Of a DNA stretch of 39,892 bases, positions 1 through 8,131 are shown piece by piece (the first letter of the stretch is position 1; each line of letters opens with the position of its first letter). The notes below the pieces were generated by a model, which searched no databases, was not told the DNA's origin, and saw nothing but the letters and a program-made list of their open reading frames with translations. The position numbers and the translations under genes were made by a program. The stretch is taken from contig JAGPFL010000008.1 of assembly GCA_018056545.1 (NCBI GenBank), positions 1 through 39,892 on the forward strand. The letters run 5' to 3'. The DNA is from Syntrophobacterales bacterium. GTDB lineage: Bacteria > Desulfobacterota > Syntrophia > Syntrophales > UBA8958.

Positions 1-935
1 GGCGGACTCCGAGCTCCCGGCGCCTGGGACCATCTCATGAGGCCGTCGTTCTTGGCCTCGTTGTTGTCCCGCCCCGTTTCGATACGGATGAAGCGGTTGG
101 AGACGAAGAGGACGGAATTCTGGGGATCGAAGGGCACCCAGCCCAGATCGGGGAACCAGGCCTCGATCCAGGAATGACGCCCCTGACCCATCTTGAAGGT
201 AAGCACCCCCTGTTTCCAGGAGATATCGTAGGGCTGGTTGAGGGTGACCCCCACGACGATCCGGGTGGGAATCCCCACGGAACGGAGGAGAGCGGCGCTC
301 AGATGGGAGTAATTCTGGCAGTTTCCCTTACCCGATTCCAGGGAGTACAGGGCGTCGTAGCGCACCGGCGGCGTGACGTAGCGGACATTGTCCACCACCC
401 AGGAAACGATGCGTTGCACGGCGTCGTATTCCGTTGTCACCCCCTTGGTCAGTTCGGCGGCCAGTTTCCTGATCCGGGGATCGTCCGCCTGGACCTGTTC
501 CGTGGCGGCGAGATAATCGGTGAATTCCGGTCCCGGGTTCTGAAGGGGGAAGGGGGCCCGGGTCTCCAGGGTCGTCAGGTGGGTTTTACTGTCGGCCCGG
601 CAGGAAAGCCGGACATTCACCGCCGCGGGAACCGTGTACCAGGTCGCCGTCAGGACCAGGTTGCCCCGTTTGTCCCTGCTTTCGGAGCGATCCTGAGGTT
701 CGGGGCTGAAGTCGGCCCGGAAATCCTCTATTTTTTGACTGTAGGTGGGGGAAGTGAAGCTCTGGGGGATGACGAAGCTCAAAACAAGTTTCTTGATCCC
801 CCCGTCGGTCCGGATCTGTTCCTGAAGCTCATAGCGGATCGCCGCGTCCATGTTTCCCTTCAAGGTATAGTTCTCTCCCCACAGGGGGCTTCCCGCCAGC
901 AACAGCAGCGTGACGAACAACAACGTCTTTTTCAT
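1..935 (-). CDS. Exported transglutaminase-like protein (3' end outside window)
   Basis: The reading frame runs from an ATG at 935 leftwards off the window edge, about 311 codons without a stop. The start has a GGAGGA ribosome site about 6 nt upstream. Residues 1-20 form a Sec-type signal peptide (MKKT, then a Leu-rich core), so the product is probably periplasmic. A transglutaminase-like core is visible: Cys206 in GKGNCQNYSH, His254 in GRHSWIEAW and Asp270 in WVPFDPQ give the Cys-His-Asp triad, preceded by a beta-rich region at 30-130. Proteins of this superfamily in bacteria are often proteases or peptide-crosslinking enzymes of unknown substrate. The gene is divergent from nnr, so the two are not one operon. 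Family assignment is firm; function is unknown. The C-terminus cannot be seen. Confidence 0.85.
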   Translation of the reverse strand, partial: MKKTLLFVTLLLLAGSPLWGENYTLKGNMDAAIRYELQEQIRTDGGIKKLVLSFVIPQSFTSPTYSQKIEDFRADFSPEPQDRSESRDKRGNLVLTATWYTVPAAVNVRLSCRADSKTHLTTLETRAPFPLQNPGPEFTDYLAATEQVQADDPRIRKLAAELTKGVTTEYDAVQRIVSWVVDNVRYVTPPVRYDALYSLESGKGNCQNYSHLSAALLRSVGIPTRIVVGVTLNQPYDISWKQGVLTFKMGQGRHSWIEAWFPDLGWVPFDPQNSVLFVSNRFIRIETGRDNNEAKNDGLMRWSQAPGARSP

Positions 936-983
936 GGCCTTCCTCCAATGAAGATGGTCGGTCGCCCGGCGGCTTCCCGATGC

Positions 984-1012
984 TTGACGGCTTGATTGTA
1001 ACAAAATATAAT
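984..1012 (+). promoter_or_regulatory. Sigma70-type promoter of nnr
   Basis: TTGACG at 984-989 and a perfect TATAAT at 1007-1012 are separated by exactly 17 nt, a near-consensus housekeeping promoter. Transcription would start near 1019, giving a leader of about 30 nt before the nnr ATG at 1048. Confidence 0.8.
995..1003 (-). promoter_or_regulatory. Possible extended -10 promoter for the transglutaminase-like gene
   Basis: Read on the minus strand, 1003-995 is TGTTACAAT, which fits an extended -10 element (TGn then TACAAT). It has no convincing -35. It lies inside the spacer of the forward nnr promoter, so the two divergent promoters would overlap and could compete. Sequence match only. Confidence 0.35.
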
Positions 1013-1047
1013 GAAAAGAAACAGCTTTTTCACGAAGAGGATTCAAG

Positions 1048-2616
1048 ATGAAAATCAGCCGGGTGGAAGAGATGCGGGTGTTGGACCGCCGCGCCGGGGA
1101 GGAGTTGGGGCTTTCCGAGGAAATCCTCATGGAAAACGCCGGTCAGGCGGCGGTCGGGGTCCTGGCGAAAGAACGGGGCATCAGGGGCAAGAGATACGCG
1201 ATCGTCTGTGGTTTGGGAAACAACGGCGGCGACGGCTTTGTCGTGGCCCGAAAAATCCTTTCCAACGGCGGGTGCCCGCGGGTATATCTCCTGGGCGATC
1301 CCGGGCGGCTCCGTGGGGCGGCGAAGGTGAATCGGGACATCCTGTCCGCCCTGTCGGTGGAGGTGCGGCATCCGGAAACCGCGGCGGAGGTCCGGCGGGA
1401 CCTTATGCATGCCGACGGGATTGTGGATGCCATCTTCGGCACCGGCCTGGACCGGGAGGTTCGGGGACTGCACCGCGAGGTGGTGGACCTGATCAACACC
1501 CGGCGCTCCTGGGCCCTGAGTCTCGACATTCCTTCGGGGGTCAACGGGGAGACGGGGGAGATCATGGGGGCCGCCGTCCGGGCGGACTGCACGGTGACCT
1601 TCGGCCTTCCCAAACCGGGCAACGTCCTGCACCCCGGCTGCGAACAGGGGGGTAGGTTATACGTTTCCCACATCTCCTTCCCCCCTTCCTTCTACTCCGG
1701 GGACGAATTGCGGATCCGGTTCAACGATCCCCTGCCGCTGCCCCCCCGGGGGCGCGACGTCCATAAAGGCGCCATGGGGGATGTGCTCTTTATCGCCGGG
1801 GCGGCGAACTATTTCGGGGCCCCTTACTTCGCCGCCATGTCCTTTCTGAAAACCGGCGGCGGCTATGCCCGGTTGGCCGCGCCGGCGTCGGCCATCCCCG
1901 CCATCGCCGCCCAGGGTAAGGAGCTCGTCTTCCTTCCCCTACGGGAGACTCCGGAAGGGGCTGTGGCGGCGGACAACTTCGACACCCTCTGCGCGGTGGC
2001 GGAGCAGGTGGACATGGTGGTCATCGGCCCCGGCCTGTCCCTGGTTCCGGCCACACAGAACCTCGTGCGCCGTCTCGTTCCCGTCATCGCCAAACCGCTC
2101 CTCCTTGACGGCGACGGCCTCACGGCGGTGGCGGGGCACCGGGAACTGGTGAAGGGGAGATCTTTCCCCACGGTGCTTACCCCTCATGCCGGGGAGATGG
2201 CACGCCTCACCGGCCATGCGGTTCCGGAGATCAAGAGACGGCGTCTCGACGTTCTTCAGGAGGCCTGTGCCTCCTGGGGCGCCCATATCGTCCTGAAGGG
2301 CGCCCGTTCCCTGATCGGCTCTCCCGAGGGCGGGGTTTATGTGAACATGACGGGCAATCCCGGCATGGCCACCGCCGGATCGGGGGACGTGCTCACCGGT
2401 GCCGTCGCCGCCATGTTTGCCATGGGCTTGCCCTGGCGGGAAGGGATCCGGATGGGGGTTTTCCTCCACGGCCGGGCCGGCGATCTGGCGGCTGCCCGGT
2501 TGGGTGAGGACGGCCTCACCGCCGGCGACCTGCTGGAATATCTTCCCCGGGCGGTCCGGGAGTTGCGGGAGGCGGTGACGCCGGCTTTCGGCTTTGGCGT
2601 GGAGATTTGCCCCTGA
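1048..2616 (+). CDS. nnr: Bifunctional NAD(P)H-hydrate epimerase / ADP-dependent NAD(P)H-hydrate dehydratase
   Basis: This 522-residue protein repairs damaged nicotinamide cofactors: the N-terminal half epimerises the R and S forms of NAD(P)HX and the C-terminal half dehydrates S-NAD(P)HX at the expense of ADP. The YjeF_N domain covers about 1-215, with CGLGNNGGDGFVVAR (54-68), DAIFGTGLDREVRG (127-140) and LDIPSGVNGETGE (159-171). The NnrD domain covers about 235-505, with GPGL (327-330), LLLDGDGL (351-358), LTPHAGEMARLTG (377-389) and the nucleotide-binding AGSGDVLTG (443-451) containing the expected catalytic Asp447. Length is normal for the fused form. The ATG at 1048 has a purine-rich site (GAAGAGGA) upstream. 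It is monocistronic under a strong promoter and converges on ispB with 28 nt between the stops, where I see no terminator. Confidence 0.95.
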   Translation: MKISRVEEMRVLDRRAGEELGLSEEILMENAGQAAVGVLAKERGIRGKRYAIVCGLGNNGGDGFVVARKILSNGGCPRVYLLGDPGRLRGAAKVNRDILSALSVEVRHPETAAEVRRDLMHADGIVDAIFGTGLDREVRGLHREVVDLINTRRSWALSLDIPSGVNGETGEIMGAAVRADCTVTFGLPKPGNVLHPGCEQGGRLYVSHISFPPSFYSGDELRIRFNDPLPLPPRGRDVHKGAMGDVLFIAGAANYFGAPYFAAMSFLKTGGGYARLAAPASAIPAIAAQGKELVFLPLRETPEGAVAADNFDTLCAVAEQVDMVVIGPGLSLVPATQNLVRRLVPVIAKPLLLDGDGLTAVAGHRELVKGRSFPTVLTPHAGEMARLTGHAVPEIKRRRLDVLQEACASWGAHIVLKGARSLIGSPEGGVYVNMTGNPGMATAGSGDVLTGAVAAMFAMGLPWREGIRMGVFLHGRAGDLAAARLGEDGLTAGDLLEYLPRAVRELREAVTPAFGFGVEICP

Positions 2617-2644
2617 GGTTCGAGGGGAGAAGAATGCCGGAAGA

Positions 2645-3622
2645 TCAGAATTTTCTGGCGGTCACGTAATCCGCCAGGGCCAGGAGATCGCGCCGGGGAG
2701 CGATGTCGGGGAACCCGTTCAGCCTGCTCTTCCCCGTTTCTACGTAGCGGCGGGCCATCTCCAGGGTGTAGGGGAGGCCGTCGTGCCTTTTGATGATGGA
2801 AAAGACGGTGCGTAGTGCCCCCTCGTCCCGTTCCGGGTCGGTGACGATCCCGATGATGATCTGCCTTTCCTCCGCCGGGCAGCGGTGCAGAGTCCGGATC
2901 AGGGGCAGGGTAAGCTTTCCTTCCGCCAGATCCTTGCCGACGGCCTTTCCGAATTCCTCCTCGTTGGCCGTGTAATCCAGGGCGTCATCGACGATCTGGA
3001 AGGCGAAGCCGAGATTTAGACCGAAACCGCCCAGGGCTTCCACCCTTTCTTCCGTAGCTCCCGCCAGGAGCGCCCCGACGGTGCAGGCTGCGGAGATCAG
3101 GCGTGAGGTTTTCTTTTCGATGATGGTCAGGTAGTCCGTTTCGGAAATCTCCGGGTCCCCTTTTTTCATCAACTGGAATACCTCGCCGGCGGCCATGTGG
3201 TTGGTGGCGCCGGCCAGCACCCGGATGATCTCCATGTTGCCGTGCGCCGCCATGAGCTGAAAGGCCTCCGAATAGAGGAAGTCCCCCACAAGGACGCTCG
3301 CGGCGTTGCCCCAGACGTTGTTGGCGGCCTTCCTTCCCCGGCGCATGTCCGCGTTGTCGACGACGTCGTCGTGGAGAAGGGTGGCGGTGTGGATGAACTC
3401 GATGACGGCGGCCAGGGGATGGCGCCGGTCCCCTTCGTATCCGCAAAGGGCGGCGGCGGCCATGAGGAGCAACGGCCGAAACCGCTTCCCGCCGCTGCCG
3501 ATGAGGTGCCGGCTTACCTGGGGGATGAGACTGATGTCCGTGCGGAGGGAGGCGGCCATGCAGTCTTCCACCCGCTGGAGGTCCTCCCGGTACCTTGCAA
3601 AAACGGTTGCCATATCGTGCAT
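2645..3622 (-). CDS. ispB: Long-chain all-trans polyprenyl diphosphate synthase (octaprenyl type)
   Basis: It condenses isopentenyl diphosphate units onto an allylic primer to make the side chain of respiratory quinones. The 325-residue protein has GGKRFRP (44-50), the first Asp-rich motif DDVVD (85-89) and the second DDALD (212-216), both needed for magnesium and diphosphate binding. The stretch FIHTATLLHDDVVD matches the E. coli IspB pattern, and the small Ala at the fifth position before the first motif is typical of enzymes making long chains. I chose the ATG at 3622 because AAGGA lies 5 nt upstream and it begins 25 nt after the rimO stop; a frame extending to 3805 would overlap rimO. Last gene of the plsC-ftsK-rimO-ispB operon. 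The exact chain length cannot be read from sequence. Confidence 0.9.
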   Translation of the reverse strand: MHDMATVFARYREDLQRVEDCMAASLRTDISLIPQVSRHLIGSGGKRFRPLLLMAAAALCGYEGDRRHPLAAVIEFIHTATLLHDDVVDNADMRRGRKAANNVWGNAASVLVGDFLYSEAFQLMAAHGNMEIIRVLAGATNHMAAGEVFQLMKKGDPEISETDYLTIIEKKTSRLISAACTVGALLAGATEERVEALGGFGLNLGFAFQIVDDALDYTANEEEFGKAVGKDLAEGKLTLPLIRTLHRCPAEERQIIIGIVTDPERDEGALRTVFSIIKRHDGLPYTLEMARRYVETGKSRLNGFPDIAPRRDLLALADYVTARKF

Positions 3623-3647
3623 GGGGGTCCTTATATGGCCTTTGGGA

Positions 3648-5000
3648 TTAATTGTCAACGACTTCGCCGAAGAGGTCATAGGTATCCGCCGCCTCGATGC
3701 GGACCCGGCAAAAACCGCCGATGCGGACACCCCGGCCGCGAACGAAGGTGACGCCGTCGATCTCCGGGGCCTGGCATCGGTTCCTGCCGATGTAGGGATA
3801 ATCACGCCGTTCGCTTTCCCCCTCCACCAGGACCTCCATCACCGCTCCGATCCTCCCGTTGAGGATGGCCGCGGAAATCGCCGCCTGCTCCTCCATGAGC
3901 AGCTCCAGGCGCCGCCGTTTCTCTTTTTCGGGGATGCGGGAGGAAAGTCGTGCCGCCGCCGTTCCCTCTTCCCGGGAGTATGTGAAAACCCCCAGATGGT
4001 CGAAGCGGGCCTCCCGGACAAAATCCACCAGCCCTTCGAACTTCTTTTTCGTTTCCCCGGGAAAGCCTACGATAAGGGAGGTGCGCAGGGCGATTTCCGG
4101 ACCTTCCTCACGGATCAGTCGCAGCGTTTGCCGAAGGGACGGCAGGTCGCCCCGGCGGTTCATGAGCCGGAGAAGTTCTCCGTCGCTGTGTTGAACCGGC
4201 ATGTCCAGGTAAGGACAGATCTTGTCCTCCCGGGAAAGACAACGGATCAACTCCCGGGTGATTTTCCCCGGGTGGGTGTACAGCAGGCGGATCCAGGCCG
4301 GCCCCGCCACGGCCGCCAGTTCCCGGAGAAGATAGGGCAGGGTGGGTCTATCGGGCAGATCCCGCCCGTAGGCCGTCGTGTCCTGGGCGATGACGATGAT
4401 CTCCCTAACCCCCCGCCGGACCAGTTCTCGGGCCTCGGCCAGGATATCCCCCACGGGGCGGCTCCGGGCCGAACCGCGGATGGTGGGGATGATGCAGTAG
4501 GAACAACGGTTGTTGCAGCCTTCCCCGATCTTGAGATAGGCCGTATGTCCCGGTGTCAGCAACCGGCGGGGATGTGCCGCCGTCATGAGGAAGTCCGGCT
4601 TGCCGATATGGATTTTCGCCCCTTTCCCTCGGTCGGCCAGGAGACGGTCCAGATGTCCGGCGATGTGGGGGACGCCGGCCGTACCGAGAAAGAGATCCAC
4701 CTCGGGAAGGGCCCGGGCCAGTTGGGGACCGTAACGCTGGGGAAGGCAACCGGCGACGATCAACAGCCGACAGGCGGCGGTGCGCTTATAGTCGGCGGCC
4801 AGGAGAATCGTTTCGATCGCCTCCTCCTTGGCCGGCATGATGAAGGCGCAGGTGTTGACGATGATGACGTCCGCGGCGTCCGGGGAGGCGACGGGAAGGT
4901 AACCCCCTTCGGCGAGGAGCGCCGCCATCACTTCGGAATCGACGAGGTTCTTCGGACATCCCAGGCTTATGAGATGAAAGGTCTGTTTTCGCTTGGCCAT
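3648..5000 (-). CDS. rimO: Ribosomal protein S12 methylthiotransferase RimO
   Basis: This radical-SAM enzyme adds a methylthio group to a conserved Asp of ribosomal protein S12. The 450-residue protein has the family order: UPF0004 domain with GCPKNLVDSE near the start and Cys15, Cys51 and Cys85 for the auxiliary iron-sulfur cluster; radical-SAM domain with CNNRCSYC (Cys162, Cys166, Cys169); and a C-terminal TRAM-like domain (about 375-450). GCPKNLVDSE distinguishes RimO from the tRNA enzyme MiaB. The substrate gene rpsL lies in this window, and its product keeps the target segment [10 protein letters not shown]. The gene starts 52 nt after the ftsK stop. Confidence 0.95.
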   Translation of the reverse strand: MAKRKQTFHLISLGCPKNLVDSEVMAALLAEGGYLPVASPDAADVIIVNTCAFIMPAKEEAIETILLAADYKRTAACRLLIVAGCLPQRYGPQLARALPEVDLFLGTAGVPHIAGHLDRLLADRGKGAKIHIGKPDFLMTAAHPRRLLTPGHTAYLKIGEGCNNRCSYCIIPTIRGSARSRPVGDILAEARELVRRGVREIIVIAQDTTAYGRDLPDRPTLPYLLRELAAVAGPAWIRLLYTHPGKITRELIRCLSREDKICPYLDMPVQHSDGELLRLMNRRGDLPSLRQTLRLIREEGPEIALRTSLIVGFPGETKKKFEGLVDFVREARFDHLGVFTYSREEGTAAARLSSRIPEKEKRRRLELLMEEQAAISAAILNGRIGAVMEVLVEGESERRDYPYIGRNRCQAPEIDGVTFVRGRGVRIGGFCRVRIEAADTYDLFGEVVDN

Positions 5001-5052
5001 TATGGATGAACCCGAAAAAACGTCGTCACTATGTGCTCGGAATTGTCGTCCC

Positions 5053-7203
5053 TCAATGGGGAGGATGTTTTCTGGCCAGTACCTTGCGGGGTTTCACACC
5101 GTCGGAAGGCCCGACTACCCCCTCCGCCTCCATTCGTTCGATGATCCGGGCCGCCCGGTTGTAGCCGATCTTCAGATAACGCTGCACCAGGGAAATGGAA
5201 GCCTGGCCGAGATCGGCGACGAGTTCCACCGCTTCGTCGTATTTCTCGTCGAAGTCCTCCTTGTCCCGTTCCGGGTTTTCGAGCGTCGATTCGTATTCTG
5301 TGAGCGAGGGATCGTAGTCGGGCTGTCCCTGCTTCCGGAGGAAATCCACGATCCGGCCGATTTCCCGGTCCGTCACAAAGGCGCCGTGGATGCGGGTCAG
5401 CTTCGAGGTTCCCGGAGGGATGAAGAGCATGTCGCCGGCCCCCAACAGGGCCTCCGCCCCCAACTGGTCGAGGATGGTCCGGGAATCCACCTTGGAAGAG
5501 ACCTGAAAAGAGATGCGGGTGGGGAAATTGGCCTTGATGACGCCGGTGATGACGTCCACGGAGGGGCGCTGCGTCGCGATGATGAGGTGAATACCCGAGG
5601 CCCTGGCCATCTGGGCGAGACGGGCCAGTGATTCTTCCACGTTCCGGGGGGCGACCAGCATCAGGTCCGCCAGCTCGTCGATGACGATGACGATATAGGG
5701 CAGGCGGGGCAGCTTTTCCTTATCCGCCTGCTTGTTGTAAGCCTCGATGCTCTTCCCGCCGATTTCGCCGATGAAGGCGTAGCGCCGCTCCATCTCCTCC
5801 ACCGCCCATTTGAGTACCTGGGCGGCCTTCTTCGGGTCCACGACGACGGGATGCATCAGGTGGGGGATCCCCTCGTAGGCCGACAGTTCAATCCGCTTCG
5901 GGTCGATCATGAGGAACTTGACCTCCTCGGGGGATGACTGAAAGAGGATGCTGCAGATCATGGCATTGAGGGAGACGCTCTTTCCCGATCCGGTGGTGCC
6001 GGCGATGAGCAGGTGGGGCATGCGGGTAAGATCCTGAACGACCGGCGAACCCATGATGTCCACCCCGAGGGCGATGGGGAGTTTGCTCCGGGTTTCGCTG
6101 AAGACGGCGGAGTCCAAGACGTCCCGGAGGTGCACCGCCTCCCTTTCCAGGTTGGGGATCTCGATGCCGATAACCGCCTTGCCGGGCAAGGGGGCGATGA
6201 TGCGGATGCTGGCGGCCTTCAGGGCCAGGGCCAGATCGTCCGCCAGGTTGGTGATCCGGTTGATCTTGACCCCCGGGGCCGGCTCCAGTTCATAGAGGGT
6301 GATGATGGGTCCGGGATGGATCTCCGTGACCTTGCCCTCCACCCCGAAATCGGCGAGTTTCTTTTCCAGGATCCGGGCGTTCATGACCAGACTTTCCTTC
6401 TTGAGGCGCGTATCCTGGCGCTTCCGTTCCTCAAGCAGCTCCAACAGGGGGAGGTTGAAGGTTCCCGGCGCGGGGAAGAAATCGAAGTGGGTCTGGGTTG
6501 GCTTGACGGCCCTACCCTTTTCCGGCGGGGCGGCCCGTTCCTCGATGCGGGGGGCCTCCTCGCCCCGGGACGACCGAGGGGGCGGCGGCGCTGCTTCCCG
6601 GTTTGGCCGGGGGCGAAATCCGGCGGCCAGAGCCTGCAGCCGGCGCCCTCCCTCCCGGATTCGACCGGTGAACCCTATTGCCAGGGCAACCATGGACAGC
6701 CGGATCATGAGCATGAAGGCCAGTACCAGCATCAGCAACAGGATGATCATGGCGCCGGCCAGGTTGAAATAGTGGGTGAGATAGGACCGGACCGCGTCGC
6801 CGAGAATACCCCCCGCCCGCAGGGGTAGACCGTGGACGGATATCTCCCGGATGATCAGCGCCGCCAGTCCGGAAAAGGACAGCAGGAACAGCAGCGCCCC
6901 GCCTCCATGGGAGAAGGTGATGCGGAAGCCGCCGTCAAGAAAGAATTTCCCGGAGCAGACGAAGAGGACGACAGGAAAGAAAAGGGCGCTGAATCCGAAG
7001 ATCCGAATCAAGCTGTCCGAGGTATAGGCCCCGAAGACGCCGATGAGATTGTGAACCTCCGTGTTGCCCGGGAGGAAGCGGGTGAAAGAGGGATCGTCGG
7101 GATGGTAGGAGGCGAGGCTGAGGATGAGGAACAATCCGGCGGCGAAACAAACAATGCCGATTATTTCCGCTTTCCTTTTGCCAGTTTTCGGTTTTTCCGT
7201 CAT
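5053..7203 (-). CDS. ftsK: DNA translocase FtsK (SpoIIIE family)
   Basis: FtsK pumps chromosome ends through the closing division septum and activates XerCD recombination at dif. The 716-residue protein has an N-terminal membrane domain with about four helices (14-32, 62-83, 100-120, 145-178), a short Pro/Arg-rich linker (about 180-245), then the hexameric motor with Walker A GTTGSGKS (402-409) and Walker B IVIVIDE (504-510). A C-terminal winged-helix gamma domain (about 650-712, VQRYLKIGYNRAARIIERME) reads the KOPS polarity sequences. The linker is much shorter than in E. coli FtsK, as in many other phyla. The ATG at 7203 overlaps the plsC stop (ATGA), indicating translational coupling; the frame stays open further upstream but that part is the shadow of plsC. 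Confidence 0.95.
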   Translation of the reverse strand: MTEKPKTGKRKAEIIGIVCFAAGLFLILSLASYHPDDPSFTRFLPGNTEVHNLIGVFGAYTSDSLIRIFGFSALFFPVVLFVCSGKFFLDGGFRITFSHGGGALLFLLSFSGLAALIIREISVHGLPLRAGGILGDAVRSYLTHYFNLAGAMIILLLMLVLAFMLMIRLSMVALAIGFTGRIREGGRRLQALAAGFRPRPNREAAPPPPRSSRGEEAPRIEERAAPPEKGRAVKPTQTHFDFFPAPGTFNLPLLELLEERKRQDTRLKKESLVMNARILEKKLADFGVEGKVTEIHPGPIITLYELEPAPGVKINRITNLADDLALALKAASIRIIAPLPGKAVIGIEIPNLEREAVHLRDVLDSAVFSETRSKLPIALGVDIMGSPVVQDLTRMPHLLIAGTTGSGKSVSLNAMICSILFQSSPEEVKFLMIDPKRIELSAYEGIPHLMHPVVVDPKKAAQVLKWAVEEMERRYAFIGEIGGKSIEAYNKQADKEKLPRLPYIVIVIDELADLMLVAPRNVEESLARLAQMARASGIHLIIATQRPSVDVITGVIKANFPTRISFQVSSKVDSRTILDQLGAEALLGAGDMLFIPPGTSKLTRIHGAFVTDREIGRIVDFLRKQGQPDYDPSLTEYESTLENPERDKEDFDEKYDEAVELVADLGQASISLVQRYLKIGYNRAARIIERMEAEGVVGPSDGVKPRKVLARKHPPH

Positions 7204-7922
7204 GTCCTTTTCGGTTCCTGCCAGGCCTCGAAGTTCCTGATGATGATTCCCCGGACCCGCTCCATGAGTTCCGGCCGCGAGGCATCGGTATAGTCTTGGA
7301 CATCGATGGGTTTGTCGATGACCATGGTGATCCGGCCGGGATTGATCTTCAGGGACCGTTTGGGCATTATTTCCGCCGCCCCGATAATCGTGATGGGCAC
7401 AATGGGGACCCGGGCTTCCAGGGCCAGATGGAACATCCCCTTCTTGAAAGGTTTCACCGTCCCGTCCTTGCTCCGGGTTCCTTCCGGGAAGCTCATCACC
7501 GCTTTGCCCTCCCGGATCCTTCGGGCGGCCTCCGCCAGGTTCTGCAGTGCCCGCTGGTGATGCTGGCGGTCGATTTCTATGTATCCGGCGTTTTTCATCG
7601 CCCGGCCGAAAACGGGAATCCGGAAGAGCTCCTTCTTGGCGATCCAACGGAACTGACCCGGCAGATGGGCCAGGATGATGAAGATGTCGAAGTCGCTCTG
7701 GTGGTTGGACATGAAGATATACGGCCGTTCCTCATCCAGAAGCTCCCGGCCGATGACCCGCACCTGGACATTGCTGATGGCCAAAAGAACCCGCGCCCAG
7801 ATCCGGGCGACCTTGTGGAGGGAATTCTCTGCGGCCCCCAGGAGGGCGTAAACAACCACGGAGGATGCAAAAAATGCCGTAATGATTACACTTACGGCTA
7901 CGAGAATGATGGAACGGAACAT
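7200..7922 (-). CDS. plsC: 1-acyl-sn-glycerol-3-phosphate acyltransferase
   Basis: It acylates lysophosphatidate to phosphatidate, the second acylation of phospholipid synthesis, at the inner membrane. The 240-residue protein has a hydrophobic N-terminal helix (about 4-30), the catalytic H-x4-D motif in NHQSDFD (His74, Asp79), the substrate-binding FPEGTR (145-150) and VPIVPI further on. Length and motif spacing are normal. The ATG at 7922 has only a weak AAGGG upstream. It is the first gene of the four-gene minus-strand operon and overlaps ftsK by 4 nt. Acyl-chain or donor preference cannot be inferred. Confidence 0.92.
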   Translation of the reverse strand: MFRSIILVAVSVIITAFFASSVVVYALLGAAENSLHKVARIWARVLLAISNVQVRVIGRELLDEERPYIFMSNHQSDFDIFIILAHLPGQFRWIAKKELFRIPVFGRAMKNAGYIEIDRQHHQRALQNLAEAARRIREGKAVMSFPEGTRSKDGTVKPFKKGMFHLALEARVPIVPITIIGAAEIMPKRSLKINPGRITMVIDKPIDVQDYTDASRPELMERVRGIIIRNFEAWQEPKRT

Positions 7923-7969
7923 ATAGCCCTTATTGGCCCCCGCTGATGGTAATATTGTAAAACGTGTGT

Positions 7970-7998
7970 ATTTTAGCGGATGTATGCTGTGAAGTCAA
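7970..7998 (-). promoter_or_regulatory. Sigma70-type promoter of the plsC-ftsK-rimO-ispB operon
   Basis: On the minus strand, TTGACT (7998-7993) and TAAAAT (7975-7970) are separated by 17 nt. Predicted transcription start is near 7963, about 40 nt before the plsC ATG. No other promoter-like site is seen inside the operon, where genes overlap or lie at most 52 nt apart. Confidence 0.75.
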
Positions 7999-8050
7999 CG
8001 GAAATATTCCTGCCGGGCGATTGCTTTGGGAAGGAGAATGACTTTAGTGA

Positions 8051-8080
8051 TTGACAAAACACCTTTTCTTAAAATAGAAG
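8051..8080 (+). promoter_or_regulatory. Candidate promoter of the hldA operon
   Basis: A perfect -35 TTGACA stands at 8051-8056 in an AT-rich island. The best -10 at an acceptable distance is TAGAAG at 8075-8080 (18-nt spacer), a poor match; TAAAAT at 8070-8075 is better but only 13 nt away. The site is suitably placed for the plus-strand gene starting at 8132. Confidence 0.4.
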
Positions 8081-8131
8081 TAAAAATTCTGTTACTGTAA
8101 TTATTAGTTCCAGATAGGAGCGCCCCAAGCC

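Noticed and set aside
174..995. Plus-strand open frame over the transglutaminase-like gene
   Set aside because: The opposite strand encodes a signal peptide and an intact Cys-His-Asp transglutaminase core, so this is a shadow.
3306..5009. 567-codon plus-strand frame over ispB and rimO
   Set aside because: It spans two recognised minus-strand genes and has low-complexity shadow composition.
7204..7647. N-terminal extension of ftsK
   Set aside because: It lies wholly inside plsC in another frame; the ATG at 7203 overlapping the plsC stop is the natural start.
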